This document shows, piece by piece, positions 22,522-22,738 of a stretch of DNA of 22,738 nucleotides (position 1 is the first letter of the stretch; each line of letters opens with the position of its first letter). The DNA is from an uncultured Ruminococcus sp. (GTDB taxonomy: Bacteria; Bacillota; Clostridia; UBA1212; UBA1255): assembly GCA_902782885.1 (NCBI GenBank), contig CACZOW010000174.1, positions 1 to 22,738 on the forward strand, given 5' to 3'. A program made the position numbers and the translations under genes. The notes beneath the pieces are model-generated. The model was not told where the DNA came from, did no database searches, and worked only from the letters and a program-made list of their open reading frames with translations.

Positions 22522-22738
22522 CTCGCTCATTTTGATGTCAGAGAAGGCGCCCACGTCTAACAAAACAGGCATTTTTTGAGATTTTGTTAGACGGGCAGGC
22601 CGGCTCTCGCTCATTTTAAACTCAGAGAAGGCGCCCGCGTCTAACAAAACAGATGATTTTCGGGATTTTGTTAGACGGGCTGGCTCACTCTCGCTCATTT
22701 TAAACTCAGAGAAGGCGCCCGCGTCTAAAAAATCAGGC
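22522..22738. repeat. 84-bp hairpin-bearing tandem repeat, at least 2.5 copies, continues past the window
   Basis: Units start at 22522, 22606 and 22690 with CTCGCTCATTTT and contain AGAGAAGGCGCCC. Each full unit has a perfect 12-bp inverted repeat CGTCTAACAAAA/TTTTGTTAGACG (22554-22565 with 22582-22593; 22638-22649 with 22666-22677) around a 16-nt loop. The loops differ while the arms are invariant, which suggests selection on the hairpin or recent copying. On the - strand 84 bp equals 28 codons, giving a repeated peptide LLD(A/V)GAFS(E/D)-x-KMSES-x-PARLTKS. The frame is open to the window edge and stops at 22492, but no ribosome site is seen, so coding is doubtful. Confidence 0.8.

Noticed and set aside
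22212..22738. Possible CRISPR array
   Set aside because: Both arrays are plain tandem repeats: the whole unit is repeated with no unique spacers, and no cas genes are present.

Overview
The window is GC-rich (well over half G+C by eye) and carries strong AAGGAGG-type ribosome binding sites with TTGACA/TATAAT promoters. It also has a PyrK-dependent dihydroorotate dehydrogenase, a PyrB/PyrI pair, a heterodimeric multidrug ABC exporter under a MarR regulator, and an XRE/ImmA pair. Together these point to a Bacillota chromosome, most likely an uncultured, plant-glycan-using anaerobic clostridium. Species-level identity cannot be read from the sequence. No rRNA, tRNA, transposase, integrase or CRISPR array was seen.

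Layout, left to right. (1) 1-2339, + strand: 3' part of an alpha-L-rhamnosidase-like gene whose start lies outside the window. (2) 2398-6653, + strand: a MarR regulator followed by the two half-transporters of a heterodimeric ABC exporter, with a consensus promoter and a triple-GTTAAC putative operator, ending in a bidirectional terminator. (3) 6849-13590, - strand: in transcription order an XRE regulator, an ImmA/IrrE metalloprotease, a GH37 (trehalase-like) hydrolase, an EEP-family phosphohydrolase, a PfkB/ribokinase-type sugar kinase and a complete GH78 alpha-L-rhamnosidase. The last gene also has its own promoter. (4) 13591-13885: a regulatory region with two fully consensus promoters facing each other, wrapped in six TTGTGAA/TTCACAA half-sites. 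The rightward promoter leads to a small 86-residue protein. (5) 14145-21666, - strand: a pyrimidine operon. It starts with a large cell-surface protein gene that overlaps pyrK by ATGA, followed by pyrK, pyrD, an inverted PyrF-PyrE fusion, pyrB and pyrI, and a likely terminator. (6) 21635-22039, - strand: a small three-helix membrane protein whose 3' end contains the promoter of the surface-protein/pyr operon. (7) 22040-22738: no convincing gene; a 53-bp tandem repeat (4 copies) and an 84-bp hairpin-bearing tandem repeat that runs off the edge.

How the genes fit together. The glycosidases, kinase and EEP enzyme form a plausible intracellular glycoside-scavenging set; no signal peptides are seen on them. 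Their position behind an XRE/ImmA pair suggests derepression by proteolysis of a repressor, which is inference. The pyr genes cover orotate formation from dihydroorotate (PyrD/PyrK), orotate to UMP (PyrFE) and the carbamoyl-aspartate step (PyrB/PyrI). pyrC and carAB are not in the window. The most unusual points are the face-to-face promoter switch, the surface-protein/pyr coupling, the inverted PyrF-PyrE fusion and the two repeat arrays at the right end.
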